From assembly GCF_009687845.1 (NCBI RefSeq), contig NZ_BLAD01000039.1:1-64000 (forward strand): a stretch of DNA of 64,000 nucleotides, read 5' to 3'. The notes under the pieces are model-generated. The model was not told the origin of the DNA. It saw only the letters and a program-made list of their open reading frames with translations, and made no database searches. This DNA is from Acrocarpospora corrugata. Its GTDB lineage: Bacteria; Actinomycetota; Actinomycetes; Streptosporangiales; Streptosporangiaceae. A program made the translations under genes and the position numbers. Positions 7,204 to 16,988 of the stretch are shown piece by piece. Every line of letters starts with the position of its first letter. Within the stretch, counting starts at the first letter, position 1.

Positions 7204-10200
7204 ATGCCGATCCACCTGAGCCTGCTCGACGGTGTGCAGTGGCGGGGGCGGCCGGTGGTCGGCGAAAGGGCTCAGGCGCTGCTCGCAGCCCTCGCGCTCG
7301 CCTGCCGAACCGTGAACGCTGACCGGCTCATCGCGGAGGTGTGGGGGGACAGCGAACCGGCCAATCCGGCGAAGGCGCTGCAGGTCCTGGTGTCCAGGAC
7401 CAGGTCGGTCGTGGGGTCGGAGTCGCTGATCACGGAAGGGGGCGGCTACCGGCTCGCGGTTCCGCCCGACCGGGTCGACGCCGGTCGGCTGCACGGTCTG
7501 GCGGGCCGGGCGTGGGCGCTGCTCGTCGAGAATCCGGCCTCGGCGGCCGCGGCGGCGAAGGAGGCGCTCGCGCTGGGCCTCGGGGCGCTGTCGCCCGCGG
7601 GCGGTGGCCCGCTGGCCGAGGTGCGCCGACGCGCGGAACGCGACCTGGCATCCGCGCGGGTCGTGCTCGCCCGGGCCCGGAGCCGCAGCGGCGACCATGG
7701 CCCCGCCCTGCCCGAGCTCGAGGAGGCAGTGCGCGTCCACCCCGAGGACGAGGGGCTGCTCGCCGACCTCCTGCACAGCGAGGCGGCGGTGCGCGGAACG
7801 GGCGCCGCGCTGGACCGCTTCGAGCGCTACCGGTCGGACCTGCGCGACCGGATCGGCGCCGACGTCGGCCCGGAGCTGCGGCGGGTCCATCGTGAGCTTC
7901 TGGCGCTCGACAGTCCCGTGCGCGCCGGCGTGCGCTTCGACACGACCACGCTGCTCGGCCGCGACGACGATCTCCGACGGGTGCGGGCACTGCTCTCCGC
8001 CTCCCGGGTGGTCTCGATCCTCGGTCCGGGCGGCCTCGGCAAGACCCGGCTCGCCCACGCCGTCGCCCGCGAGGCCCCGCAGCCGGTGGTGCACTTCGTC
8101 GAACTGGTCGGCGTGACCGCGCCCGAGGACCTGGTCGGCGAAGTCGGGTCTGCGCTCGGCGTCCGCGACTCGGTGACCGGACGCCGCACCCTTACCCCGC
8201 AGCAGCGCGCCGACGTCCGGGCCCGGATCGCCCAGCAGCTCGGTCTGGCCCCGACGCTGCTGGTGCTCGACAACTGCGAGCATCTGGTGTACGCGGTCGC
8301 CGACTTGGTCGCGTATCTGACCGCGACCACACGGGAGCTGCGCGTTCTCACCACAACCCGCTCGCCCCTGGCGATCGCCGCCGAACGCGTCTATCCGCTG
8401 CCCCAGCTGGGAACCGGTGACGCCGTCGAACTGTTCCGCGACCGCGCGACCGCGGCCAGGCCCGGTGTGCACCTCGACGAGGATGACGTGCGCGCCGTCG
8501 TGGCCCGCTTGGACGGCCTGCCGCTCGCGATCGAACTGGCCGCCGCGAAGGTGCGGGTGATGTCACCGGTCGAGATCGCCCGCCGGCTGGAGGACAGGTT
8601 CTCGCTGCTACGCGGCGGCGACCGGAGCGCCCCCTCCCGTCACCAGACGCTGCTATCGGTGATCGACTGGTCCTGGAACCTCCTCGGCGAGCGGGAGCGC
8701 CGCGCCCTCCGCCGCCTCTCGGCTTTCCCGGACGGCTTCGCCCTCGACGCGGCGGAGGAGGTGCTCGGCGACGACGCTCTCGGCGACGTCGAAGAGCTCG
8801 TGGAGCAGTCCCTGCTCACCGTCGTGGAGACAGCCGAGGGCGTTCGGTACCGCATGCTCGAGACGGTGCGCGAGTTCGGCCGGATGCGGCTGGACCGGGC
8901 CGGCGAGACCACCGACGCGCGGGCCGCCATACGCGAGTGGGCCGTCGGTTACGGCCGCCGGCACGGTGCCCGGCTGTACTCGCCGGAGCAGGTCGACGCG
9001 ATGGACCGGCTGCGTTCTGAGGAGACGAACCTCGCCGACATCCTGCGCGAGGCCCTCGCCGACCCCGACCCGGAAGCGGTCGTGGTGCTGTTCTCCGCTC
9101 TGGGTGGCTACTGGACGGTCTGCGGGGATCACCCGCGCAGCATCGTCATGGCCCCGGCCGTCGCCGCCGCCCTGAGCGGCTGGGCGCCTCCACCCCGGCT
9201 CCTCGACCGGACCCGGCTGGCCCTGAGCATCGCGCTGTTCAACACCATGATCGTCCCTCTCGAAGAGTCAGGGACGCTGGCGCGACTGCTGTCTGGGCTG
9301 GGCGCCGACTCGGCGAACCCGGCCGTCCGGGCGCTGGTGACCGCCCTGCTCACCACGGTGTCGGATCCCGAGGGCGGCTTGGACGTACTGGCCGCCGATA
9401 CCGACCCTCTGATCCGCCGGATCGCGCTGCACTGGCTGAGCCACGGCCGGGAGAGCGCCGGCGACCCGGTCGGCGCGATCGAAGCGGCCCGAGCCGCCCT
9501 CGAACTCGTCGGCGATGACGACGGTCCCTGGCACCGGGCGGTGCTGCACACCCAGCTGGCCGGCCTGTACGCGCACCTCGGTGACTCCGCGTCGGCCGCC
9601 AGGCATGCCACCGAGGCGCTCCCGGTGCTCGAACGCCTCGGGGCGATGGACGACGCCATCCAGATCCGCACCACCCTCGCCATGGCGGCGCTGGCTGAGG
9701 GGCGCCGCGACGAGGCCGCACGGATGATCGACGACCTGGAGGCGCTCGCTTCCCAGGGCACCTACAGCGAGGTCCTGTCCGTCGCCACCGGCCGAGCCCA
9801 ACTGGCCCTCGCCGACGGCGACATCGCCGAGGGACTGCGGCGGCACCGCGAGACCGCCGAGGTGCTCAGGAACCTGCGCGTCCCGGACGCCTTCACACCG
9901 TGGGCCGACCTGAGCGAGGTCATCGCGCTCTCGGCGTTCGCGCAGTACAGCGAGGGCGACGACGGCGCGGACCTCTTCGAGTCTGTGCGGGCCAAAGTCC
10001 TGATGGTGTTCGACCCTGACCGCGCCTCGAGGGATTACCCGGTGACGGGGATGGTGCTCGCCGGGCTGGGCATCTGGGGCCTGCGAAAGGGGGCGCTGCC
10101 CGCCGAGGAGGCGGTCCGGCTGCTCGTGCTCGCCGACCGGTTCGCCTACAACCAGTTCACCCCGACGATGCAGTGGTCGGTGCTGTCCGCGCACGCCGAA

Positions 10201-10305
10201 CGGATCGCCCCCGGCGTCATATCCCGGATCGAGGCCGAATACGGCGACCGACGCGGCCCCGACCTGCTGGCCGAGGCCCGTACCGTCCTGGAGCGGGTGG
10301 TCTGA
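7204..10305 (+). CDS. AfsR/SARP-like regulator (BTAD, NB-ARC, TPR)
   Basis: This protein has 1033 residues. Residues 1-90 are a winged-helix domain of the OmpR/SARP type and residues 95-235 the bacterial transcriptional activator (BTAD) helical domain. A STAND/NB-ARC ATPase follows, with Walker A GPGGLGKT at 274-281 and Walker B in TLLVLDNCEHL. The C-terminal half is alpha-helical, TPR-like repeats. AfsR-type proteins activate antibiotic or stress genes in actinomycetes. It converges on a DrrAB-type exporter with only six bases between stops. ATG 7204 was chosen because the conserved frame begins there. Confidence 0.85.
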   Translation: MPIHLSLLDGVQWRGRPVVGERAQALLAALALACRTVNADRLIAEVWGDSEPANPAKALQVLVSRTRSVVGSESLITEGGGYRLAVPPDRVDAGRLHGLAGRAWALLVENPASAAAAAKEALALGLGALSPAGGGPLAEVRRRAERDLASARVVLARARSRSGDHGPALPELEEAVRVHPEDEGLLADLLHSEAAVRGTGAALDRFERYRSDLRDRIGADVGPELRRVHRELLALDSPVRAGVRFDTTTLLGRDDDLRRVRALLSASRVVSILGPGGLGKTRLAHAVAREAPQPVVHFVELVGVTAPEDLVGEVGSALGVRDSVTGRRTLTPQQRADVRARIAQQLGLAPTLLVLDNCEHLVYAVADLVAYLTATTRELRVLTTTRSPLAIAAERVYPLPQLGTGDAVELFRDRATAARPGVHLDEDDVRAVVARLDGLPLAIELAAAKVRVMSPVEIARRLEDRFSLLRGGDRSAPSRHQTLLSVIDWSWNLLGERERRALRRLSAFPDGFALDAAEEVLGDDALGDVEELVEQSLLTVVETAEGVRYRMLETVREFGRMRLDRAGETTDARAAIREWAVGYGRRHGARLYSPEQVDAMDRLRSEETNLADILREALADPDPEAVVVLFSALGGYWTVCGDHPRSIVMAPAVAAALSGWAPPPRLLDRTRLALSIALFNTMIVPLEESGTLARLLSGLGADSANPAVRALVTALLTTVSDPEGGLDVLAADTDPLIRRIALHWLSHGRESAGDPVGAIEAARAALELVGDDDGPWHRAVLHTQLAGLYAHLGDSASAARHATEALPVLERLGAMDDAIQIRTTLAMAALAEGRRDEAARMIDDLEALASQGTYSEVLSVATGRAQLALADGDIAEGLRRHRETAEVLRNLRVPDAFTPWADLSEVIALSAFAQYSEGDDGADLFESVRAKVLMVFDPDRASRDYPVTGMVLAGLGIWGLRKGALPAEEAVRLLVLADRFAYNQFTPTMQWSVLSAHAERIAPGVISRIEAEYGDRRGPDLLAEARTVLERVV

Positions 10306-10311
10306 CACCGT

Positions 10312-11160
10312 CTACATCTTGCGGGAGTAAGAGCGGACCGCCAGTGGAGCGAAGATCAAGACGACGATCACGCAGCCGATGACCGCCCAGCCGACCTCGG
10401 CCGTCACGGCCCCGTCGTTGAACAGGTCCCGCACCGCGGAGACGACGTGCGACACCGGGTTGACCTTCACGAACGCCTCCAGCCAGCCGGGCAGCGTCTC
10501 GGCGGGGACGAAGGCGTTGGACAGGAAGGTGAGCGGGAACATGATCATCATCGAGATGCCCTGGACACTCTGCGCCGAACGCGCCATCGTGCCCAGCCAG
10601 GCGAAGATCCACGCCAGCGACCAGCCTGCGATCACGGTCAGTGCGACGCCGCCGACGCAGCCGAGCACCCCGCCGCCGGGGCGGTAACCGATGAGCAGGC
10701 CGGTGACGAGCGTCAGCACCGACGCGATGCCGTAACGGATCAGGTCGGCGATCATCGGGCCGGCCAGCGGAGCGATTCTTGCGATCGGCAGGGACTTGAA
10801 GCGGTCGAAGACCCCCTTGTCCATGTCCTCACGCAGCTGCACGCCTGTTGCCATGCAGACGGTCAGGGCCGTCTGGGCGAGGATGCCGGGGATCAGTACC
10901 GGGAGGTAGTTCGACACGCTGCCGGAGATCGCGCCGCCGAAGATGAACGCGAACATCGCCGTGAACAGCAAGGGCTGGATGAGGACGTCGAAGAACTGCT
11001 CGGGCTTGCGGCGCATCTTCTTCAGGGCTCGCCATGCCATCGCCAGGATCTGAACCCAGGTTTCCTGAAGCGAACTGCGGGGCGTGGTACGGGCGACCAC
11101 GGTGGACGAGTCGACGCGCTGGGGGTTGAGGGTGGCCGGGGTCATGGTTCTCGTGGTCAT
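10312..11160 (-). CDS. ABC-2 type exporter permease (DrrB-like)
   Basis: This 282-residue protein has an N-terminal cytoplasmic stretch and six hydrophobic helices. It contains the ABC-2 membrane signature seen in DrrB (segments FDRFKSLPIARIAPLAG and MMIMFPLTFLSNAFVPAETLPGWL). It should form the membrane channel for the ATPase encoded just upstream. Its ATG overlaps that gene's stop (11157-11160), so the two are co-translated. DrrAB systems export hydrophobic drugs such as anthracyclines; the real substrate here is unknown. Confidence 0.88.
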   Translation of the reverse strand: MTTRTMTPATLNPQRVDSSTVVARTTPRSSLQETWVQILAMAWRALKKMRRKPEQFFDVLIQPLLFTAMFAFIFGGAISGSVSNYLPVLIPGILAQTALTVCMATGVQLREDMDKGVFDRFKSLPIARIAPLAGPMIADLIRYGIASVLTLVTGLLIGYRPGGGVLGCVGGVALTVIAGWSLAWIFAWLGTMARSAQSVQGISMMIMFPLTFLSNAFVPAETLPGWLEAFVKVNPVSHVVSAVRDLFNDGAVTAEVGWAVIGCVIVVLIFAPLAVRSYSRKM

Positions 11161-12125
11161 CGGGCCGCCTCCATCTGAGACTTGGCGGCGCCGTGGCCGG
11201 TCAGCGCCAGGAAGACTTCGTCCAGCGTCGGCTTGGCGACGCTTACCGAGGAGATGCCGAGGCCTGCTTCTCGCAGGCCGATCAGGACGTCCGCGGCTCG
11301 GTCGGCGTCGGGGAGGGGGATCTTCATGCGTCCTGATTCCGGGGTCAGGACCGGGTCCTCACCCAGCAGCAGGCGGACGACGTTCGCGGCCATGGCGACG
11401 TCGACGCCGTCCGCGAGGCTGAGCTGCAGGGTTGAGTCGCCGACCTGGGTCTTCAGTGCGTCGGGGGTGTCTTCTGCGACCTTCCGGCCTCGGTCGATCA
11501 CGGCTACGCGGTCGGCCAGCTGGTCGGCCTCGTCCAGGTATTGGGTGGTGAGGAGGATCGTGGAACCATCGGTGGCCAGCTCGCGGATGGTGTCCCACAT
11601 CTGGCCTCGGGTTCTTGGGTCCAGGCCGGTTGTGGGCTCGTCCAGGAAGATCAATGGTGGGCGGGTGATCAGGCTTGACGCCAGATCCAGGCGGCGGCGC
11701 ATGCCGCCGCTGAACTGGGACAGGGGACGGTCGGCCGCCTCCTGGAGGTCGAAACGTTGGAGCAGGTCATCGGCGATTGTCTTGGCTCGGGCGCTGGTCA
11801 GGCCCTGTAGGCGGGCGAACAGCCAGAGGTTCTCCCGGGCGGTCAGGTCCTCGTCCACCGAGGCGTACTGGCCGGTGACGCCTACCAGCTGGCGGATGCG
11901 GTGGGGTTCCCGCCGGACGTCGACGCCGAAGATCTCCGCATGGCCGCCGTCGATCGGGAGCAGGGTGGCGAGCATCCGGAGCATGGTGGTCTTACCTGCT
12001 CCGTTGGGGCCCAGGACTCCGAAGATCTCGCCTTGCCGTACGTGAAGGTCGATTCCGTCCACGGCGCGGAAGTCTCCGAAGTTCTTGACCAGACTGTCGG
12101 CCCGGACGGCACTGAGGTCCGCCAT
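11157..12125 (-). CDS. Daunorubicin-resistance-type ABC ATPase (DrrA-like)
   Basis: This 322-residue ATPase has Walker A GPNGAGKT at 39-46, signature FSGGMRRRLDLA and Walker B PLIFLDEPTTGLD. It also has the extra C-terminal domain typical of DrrA, ending in the motif KPTLDEVFLALTGH. It drives the permease encoded directly downstream. A GAGAGGAG ribosome site precedes ATG 12125. The gene order (ATPase then permease, ATGA overlap) is standard for the family. Confidence 0.9.
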   Translation of the reverse strand: MADLSAVRADSLVKNFGDFRAVDGIDLHVRQGEIFGVLGPNGAGKTTMLRMLATLLPIDGGHAEIFGVDVRREPHRIRQLVGVTGQYASVDEDLTARENLWLFARLQGLTSARAKTIADDLLQRFDLQEAADRPLSQFSGGMRRRLDLASSLITRPPLIFLDEPTTGLDPRTRGQMWDTIRELATDGSTILLTTQYLDEADQLADRVAVIDRGRKVAEDTPDALKTQVGDSTLQLSLADGVDVAMAANVVRLLLGEDPVLTPESGRMKIPLPDADRAADVLIGLREAGLGISSVSVAKPTLDEVFLALTGHGAAKSQMEAAR

Positions 12126-12297
12126 GACGCGTCTCCTCTCTCCGCCGGGTACCTCCCGGCGTCAGAAGAGAGCTTCTGCGTTGTCGGCTTCATCGTGGCT
12201 TCAGGCAGGTTTCACCTCTGACCAGGCGGTTTCACCGGCTCCGGTGTCCTGGCCTTGACGAGAGGGGTACAGAGCCAAGGCGCGCTGGCCATGTGAC

Positions 12298-12329
12298 GCG
12301 GCCCTGCGCGCGCACGCGTGCAGGGCCGC
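12298..12329. terminator. Strong hairpin, probable terminator
   Basis: GCGGCCCTGC (12298-12307) pairs perfectly with GCAGGGCCGC (12320-12329) around a 12-base loop. There is no real T tract, as is common for actinobacterial terminators. It lies just past the end of the broken RCC1/PKD gene on the minus strand and upstream of the exporter operon, so it could isolate the two. Confidence 0.55.
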
Positions 12330-12345
12330 ATTTGCCCGGGTTACC

Positions 12346-13897
12346 TCAGCCGAACGTACCTATGCCGTTCTCGATCTGGACCACGTTCGCCGGGAGTACC
12401 GACTTCGTCGGCGTGGTGTAATTCGTACCGATCTTGCCCTTGCCGATCTGACCGTGCGTGTGGTTGCCCCAGCCGAAGAGCTCGCCGGTCAGCCCGCCCG
12501 GCGGCGCGTCCGGCGAGCCGCTGTCGCAGTCGTCGACGCCGTTGCCGAGGAACTCGATCTGGCCGGGGTGGATCGCCGCGTCGGTGTCGTCGCAGTCCGT
12601 GGTGGCCGTCCAGTTGTCACCGTCCGCATCGGGCCGGTGGACCAGCACGTCCCAGGCCTTGGTGGCCTGGTGCCCGTCGGCGTCGGTCGCGGTCGCGACG
12701 ACCTGGTGCGCGCCCGGGGTGTTCGGAGCAGTCCAGGACAGCGACCCACCTTGCCGGCCGAGTCCCCGTCGACGCTCCAGCTCACGGCGGGGGCGCCGCC
12801 CTCATCGGTCGCGGTGACCGCGAAGACCGCGGTCGCGCCGGTCCGCACCACCGGTTGCACGTTGTCCGGCGACGCACCCGACAGTTGCGGTTCCGCGCCC
12901 TTGCGGGTCACGGTCGCGCCGCTCCACGCGTACGCGATGCGGCCGACGCTGTCGGTCACCCGCAGCCCGACCACCGGCGTGCCCGGTTCGCCGAAGGTGA
13001 CCGTCGGCGTCGCCCCGTCGGCGTCGTCGAAGTCGCGGTCACCGTCCAGGTCCCAGGCATACGACGCGAGCGTCGCCCCGCCGCGTGCGGCCGAGGCGGT
13101 CCCGTCCAGCTTGACCGGCTCACCCTCGGTCGCGGTGTACGGGCCGCCGGCGTGCGCCGTCGGGTGCGGGTCGGGCACGAGCGGGTCCCCCGCCAACGCG
13201 TCCACGATGGCGCCCCAGGCGGTGAGCCCTTGTATGCCTCCACACTACGCAGCAGCGCCTCGGCCAGCGCGCCCTCACCCGCGATGGCGTCCGTCGGCGC
13301 GTCCACGGACTTGGGCACCACCGGCTGGTCGAAGTCCGGGTTCGGCGGGTCCTCGTAAATGCCCAGGTAGTGCTGGCCCTGGTTGAGCAGCAACCCGTCG
13401 AACTGCTACTGGATCGGGCTGAAGTAGTTGCCGTACTTCAGGTTGCCGGCCTTGCACCCGTTCTTCAGCGCCTTCTGGACGAACTTCCACACCCGGTTCA
13501 TGACCTGCCGGGTGGTCTTCCACGACTCGTATTCCTCGTACGCCGACTGTTTGAGCGAGGTCAGCGCGGCGTCGGGCGGTGGCAGCTCGCCCGGGGTCTC
13601 GGCCTTGATCACGCGGGCGAACACCGCGTCGTCCTCAGCCTGGAAGACCCCGTCCTGGCAGGTGTCGAACACCACGTCCTACTCGCCCGCACCGAGGGCG
13701 CCGGCCGGCGTGGTGATGCCGATGACCTCGTCGTCGAACGGTGGGAAACCACGGTCGTTCACGGGGACGCACCGGCACTCGACCGCCTGACCTGCTGACG
13801 CCCGCACGCTGGGATCCCCCAGTCGGTGCACGTCGCAAGCGCGGCAATGGGGGGTCGGCGGACTTCTTCTTGGCGGCTGAAGTAGCCCGCTTACCAC
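12346..13897 (-). pseudogene. Broken secreted protein with PKD, MopE-type and RCC1 segments
   Basis: One long coding frame can be followed from about 13897 to 12346 with four lesions. In-frame TAG codons interrupt it at about 13676-13678 (context GE*DVVFDTCQDG) and 13403-13405 (SPIQ*QFDGLL). Single-base deletions occur near 13222 (restoring KGLTAWGAIVDALAG) and near 12750 (restoring GSLSWTAPNTPGAHQ). The repaired product has an N-terminal part of unknown family, a PKD domain (AHAGGPYTATEGEPV onward), a MopE-like metal-binding motif (DADGDNW...DCDDTDAAIHPG...GNGVDDCD) and one RCC1 blade (GELFGWGNHTHGQIGKG). No signal peptide or start survives, so the 5' end is also lost. Confidence 0.8.
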
Positions 13898-14469
13898 ATC
13901 GGGGTCGGGGTCGATGACAGCACGTCGGTCCGCCCCAGATCGGCCACGATCACAGCCAGCGCGCCGACTGTTCGCGCAGTGTAGGTCCGCTCGACGCGCT
14001 CGGTCAGTTCGTCCATAGTGATACGGCCGTCACTGGCTGCGACACGCAGCATTTCGGCCACCTTGTCCCGGTCCTGGTCGCTGGCTCGTACGTCATGAGG
14101 GTCGATCACGGCCTTCTCCATCGCCGCTTCAAGGAGATCGTCGCTCCAGCCTTGACCGGCTTGCAGGTCAAGGACCGAGAGGCCGGACTGAGCGACGATG
14201 GCCTGGAGGGCGACCACGTGGTCCTGGTATGCCATGCGGCCGGCGGGCGTCAGACTGAACCATGTTCTCGGACGTTTGCCCACATGCCCCTTGCGGATCT
14301 TCACGTACCTGGCCGCCTCCAGAGCGCTGGCGTGCTTGGACAGCACCGAGTCGCTGACGTCCAGGCTGTCGCGCACGAAGGCGAACTCGGCCTCCTCGGC
14401 GGCGGCGAGCAGGGAGACGATCTGCAGCCGGGTCGGGGCGTGGATGACCGGATCGAGCTGCGGGGTCAT
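13891..14469 (-). CDS. Winged-helix regulator fused to a DUF1707 domain
   Basis: This protein has 192 residues. The first 95 or so form an HTH_34/ArsR-like winged helix (segments HAPTRLQIVSLLAAAEEAEF, SVLSKHASALEAARYV and RPRTWFSLTPAG). Residues 127-180 form a DUF1707 domain (VRASDQDRDKVAEML...GRITMDELTERVERTYTARTVG), which normally stands alone at the N-terminus of actinobacterial membrane proteins. The gene starts one base before the end of the membrane-protein gene upstream (TGATG). It probably binds the ACTTTCC repeats ahead of that gene and controls the pair. The fusion is unusual but the frame is clean. Confidence 0.75.
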   Translation of the reverse strand: MTPQLDPVIHAPTRLQIVSLLAAAEEAEFAFVRDSLDVSDSVLSKHASALEAARYVKIRKGHVGKRPRTWFSLTPAGRMAYQDHVVALQAIVAQSGLSVLDLQAGQGWSDDLLEAAMEKAVIDPHDVRASDQDRDKVAEMLRVAASDGRITMDELTERVERTYTARTVGALAVIVADLGRTDVLSSTPTPMW

Positions 14470-14951
14470 CAGTTCGTCCTCTCCGCCCGGCGAACGGTCC
14501 GCATGGACATCCATCGGGTCAGGATAGGCGTGGTGATGACCGCGATCACGGTCATTGTGATGCCCATCACGGTCCCTGGGTAAGCGAAGCCGAGCGCCTT
14601 CAACCCCACCGCCAGCCCCACGCTTCCGAGTGTCGTGAGGATGATCCAGACCGCGAAGCCACCCCATGCCCATGGATCCACCACGGAGGGATGGGGGCGC
14701 ACGGACTGGTTCCGAATCTCTTTGACGAACTTAAGCACGGCGACCACGAGCCCGATCGAGAGGACAGGGAGGGCGATCCAGAGCACCCACAGGGGAGTGA
14801 CCTCGGTGAAGAACTGTATGCCCGTGATGAAGACCCAGACCGCCACGACGTACCAGGACGGGAACATCGGGGGTGCGGATCGAAGCGCCCTGTGCTGCGT
14901 CTCGCGGATCTGGGCCAGCGACCGCGCTGCCTCTTCGGGGGTGATGTACAT
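14469..14951 (-). CDS. Small membrane protein paired with the winged-helix regulator
   Basis: This 160-residue protein has a soluble N-terminus (MYITPEEAARSLAQIRETQ) and four hydrophobic helices. Genes of this type, with a short EEAARSLAxI head, commonly sit directly before HTH_34 regulators in actinomycetes; no function is known. ATG 14949-14951 is preceded by GAGGAGG, which rules out the longer frame starting further upstream. Confidence 0.65.
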   Translation of the reverse strand: MYITPEEAARSLAQIRETQHRALRSAPPMFPSWYVVAVWVFITGIQFFTEVTPLWVLWIALPVLSIGLVVAVLKFVKEIRNQSVRPHPSVVDPWAWGGFAVWIILTTLGSVGLAVGLKALGFAYPGTVMGITMTVIAVITTPILTRWMSMRTVRRAERTN

Positions 14952-14965
14952 GATGCCTCCTCTTG

Positions 14966-14998
14966 ACTTTCCTAGTTGGAAAGTACTTTTCACTTTCC
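14966..14998. promoter_or_regulatory. Triple ACTTTCC operator
   Basis: ACTTTCC at 14966-14972 and GGAAAGT at 14978-14984 form a perfect inverted repeat with a five-base spacer. A third copy, ACTTTCC, is at 14992-14998. They lie 15-47 bases before the membrane-protein start, in an AT-rich patch where a promoter would be. The encoded winged-helix regulator is the obvious candidate to bind here. Confidence 0.6.
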
Positions 14999-15068
14999 AT
15001 TTCGTCAAGTACTTGTCGGAGGCGAAATTTGGCGGATGGCGTACCTGATCCGGGAAACTTCGCCGGGT

Positions 15069-16002
15069 TCACTCGCCCGAGCGATGGCGGCTCGGCGACA
15101 CCCCGCGGACGCGTCTGAAGGCCACGCTCAACGCGAAGGGGTTGGCGTAGCCGACGTGCCGGGCGACCGCGTCGATCGTGGCGTCGGAGGAACGCAGCAG
15201 ATCGGCGGCGAGCGCCATGCGCCAGCCGGTGAGGTAGGTCATGGGCGGCTCCCCCACGAGCGTGGCGAACCGGCGGGCGAACGCCGCGCGCGAGGCGCCC
15301 ACCTTGCCGGCCAGCAGGGCCACCGTCCAGGGATGGGCAGGGTCGCCGTGGATCAGCTGCAGCGCCGGGCCGATCAGCGGATCGCTCTGCGCCTGGTACC
15401 AGCCGGGCGCGTGGGCCTCGGGGCGGGCGAACCAGGCGCGCAAGGTCGCGATCAGCGCCAGGTCCAGGAGCCGGTTGAGGACGACTTGCTGGCCGGGCCC
15501 TTCACCGTTGACCTCCTGTGCCAGCAGTTCCATGATCGGGGACTGCACGCTCGACCGGGGCACGAGTACGATCTCCGGCAGGGCGTTCAGGAGCCGCTCG
15601 CTCACCTCCCCGATGACCTGGTAGGTGCCGCTGGCCACGATCGCCGACCCGTCGGGACTGTATCCGCTCGTGCGCGGCCCGAGCCGCAGCTGGTCGGTGA
15701 CGTCGACGTCGTCCATGGTGGTCAGGCGGTTACCCGGGCTTGACGATCACCTCTGGCGGAGTGGCCGGGTCGTCGCCGATCGTGTACGGCTTCGGCCCTT
15801 TGATGATGGTCACGTCCCCGGTGCGCATCAGCACCGGCTCACCCACGTCGGGCACGATCCAGGCGTGCCCGCGTAGGGCGGTGGCCAGAGCGAGCGTGGC
15901 CTCGTCGGCGATCCGCAGTGACCACGGTGGTTCGAGGATGGCCTGGCAGAACGCCGCGCTGCGGGCACGGACACCGTCGAGGAGGTCGGCGAGCGGGTCC
16001 AC
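15069..16002 (-). pseudogene. AraC-family regulator with cupin domain, frameshifted
   Basis: The first frame (GTG 16002 to 15730) encodes the cupin_6 sensor half (MDPLADLLDGVRARSAAF through PPEVIVKPG). The second (15716 to 15069) begins abruptly and carries the rest of the cupin plus the AraC double helix-turn-helix (about the last 100 residues, with SVAFRRVRGVSPSRHR). Together they match the usual 300-residue cupin-AraC protein. One extra G in the GGG at about 15735 puts a TAA in frame; removing it gives KPGNRLTTMDDVDV with no gap. The gene is divergent from the NmrA-like reductase, which such regulators usually control. A sequencing error would look the same. Confidence 0.8.
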
Positions 16003-16115
16003 GCCGCCAGTGTAGACGGACAGAAATGCAAACGAGCGTACGGAATATGGATCGTCTTTCTGCGGGCGCGTTCACTGGATGGTGACGCACCTCGACGACT
16101 CACCGGAGGTATCCG

Positions 16116-16988
16116 ATGTACGCGATCACTGGAGTGACAGGCCACGTCGGCGGCGCGGCGGCCCGGGAACTCCTGGCCAAGGGAGAAGCGGTGCGGGCCG
16201 TGGTCCGCGACAAGGCCAAGGCCGGAGCCTGGTCGCAGGCGGGCGCGGAGATCACCGTCGCCGACTTCGGCGACAGGGCGGCGCTGGCGAATGCCTTCCG
16301 TGGTTGCCGCGCGGCGTTCGTCATGCTGCCGACGGACCCGGCCCTGACCGATGCCGACGCCGATCATCGACGGCTGGCCGGCTCGATCGCCGGAGCGGTC
16401 CTCGACAGCGGGGTCACGCACGTGGTGATGCTCTCGTCGATCGGGGCGGAGCTGGCCGAGGGCACTGGCCCGATCCGCTGGCTCCACCACATGGAGGACC
16501 GGCTGCGGAAGACGGGCGTGACCCTGACCGCGATCCGCCCGCCGCACTTCCAGGAGAAGGTCGAGACCGTGCTCGGCGCCGCTCGCGAGCTCGGCGTCTA
16601 TCCGGTCTTCGCCGACTCGGCCGACGTGCCCACTCCGATGGTCGCGACGCGTGACGTCGGCGTGGTGGTCGCCGAGGCGCTCTCGGCGCCTTCCCCGGCT
16701 GAGGAGGTCATCGGCCTGGACTGCCATCACTACACCGAGCGGCAGGTGGCCGAGGAACTGGGGGCCGTTCTCGGCCGGCCGCTGGAGGTGGTCACCGTCC
16801 CGCAGCCGGGATGGGCCGGCCTGATGGTGCAGGCGGGTGTCCCGCCCCAGCTCGCCGAGGAGCTCGCCGGCCTGTACGACGCCGAGCAGCGCGGCATCCT
16901 CCAGCCCAGCGGCGACAGGCACATCAGCTGCACGACGGAGCTGGGCGAGACGCTCCACCATCTGGTGAAGACCGAGGTCGCGTCGTGA
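16116..16988 (+). CDS. NmrA-like NAD(P)-binding reductase
   Basis: This 290-residue atypical short-chain dehydrogenase has the Rossmann motif TGVTGHVGGAA at residues 5-15. Its body resembles NmrA and azoreductase/quinone-oxidoreductase-like proteins (VVMLSSIGAELAEGTGPI and IRPPHFQEKV). It may reduce a small electrophile or act as a redox sensor. GGAGG lies six bases before ATG 16116. It is divergent from the broken cupin-AraC gene, so control may now be lost. Confidence 0.8.
   Translation: MYAITGVTGHVGGAAARELLAKGEAVRAVVRDKAKAGAWSQAGAEITVADFGDRAALANAFRGCRAAFVMLPTDPALTDADADHRRLAGSIAGAVLDSGVTHVVMLSSIGAELAEGTGPIRWLHHMEDRLRKTGVTLTAIRPPHFQEKVETVLGAARELGVYPVFADSADVPTPMVATRDVGVVVAEALSAPSPAEEVIGLDCHHYTERQVAEELGAVLGRPLEVVTVPQPGWAGLMVQAGVPPQLAEELAGLYDAEQRGILQPSGDRHISCTTELGETLHHLVKTEVAS

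Noticed and set aside
13403-13678. In-frame TAG codons as possible recoding (suppressor or pyrrolysine-type)
   Set aside because: The same gene also carries two one-base deletions and lacks its 5' end, so ordinary decay explains the TAGs. TAG serves as a normal stop elsewhere in the window, for example the SDR gene.
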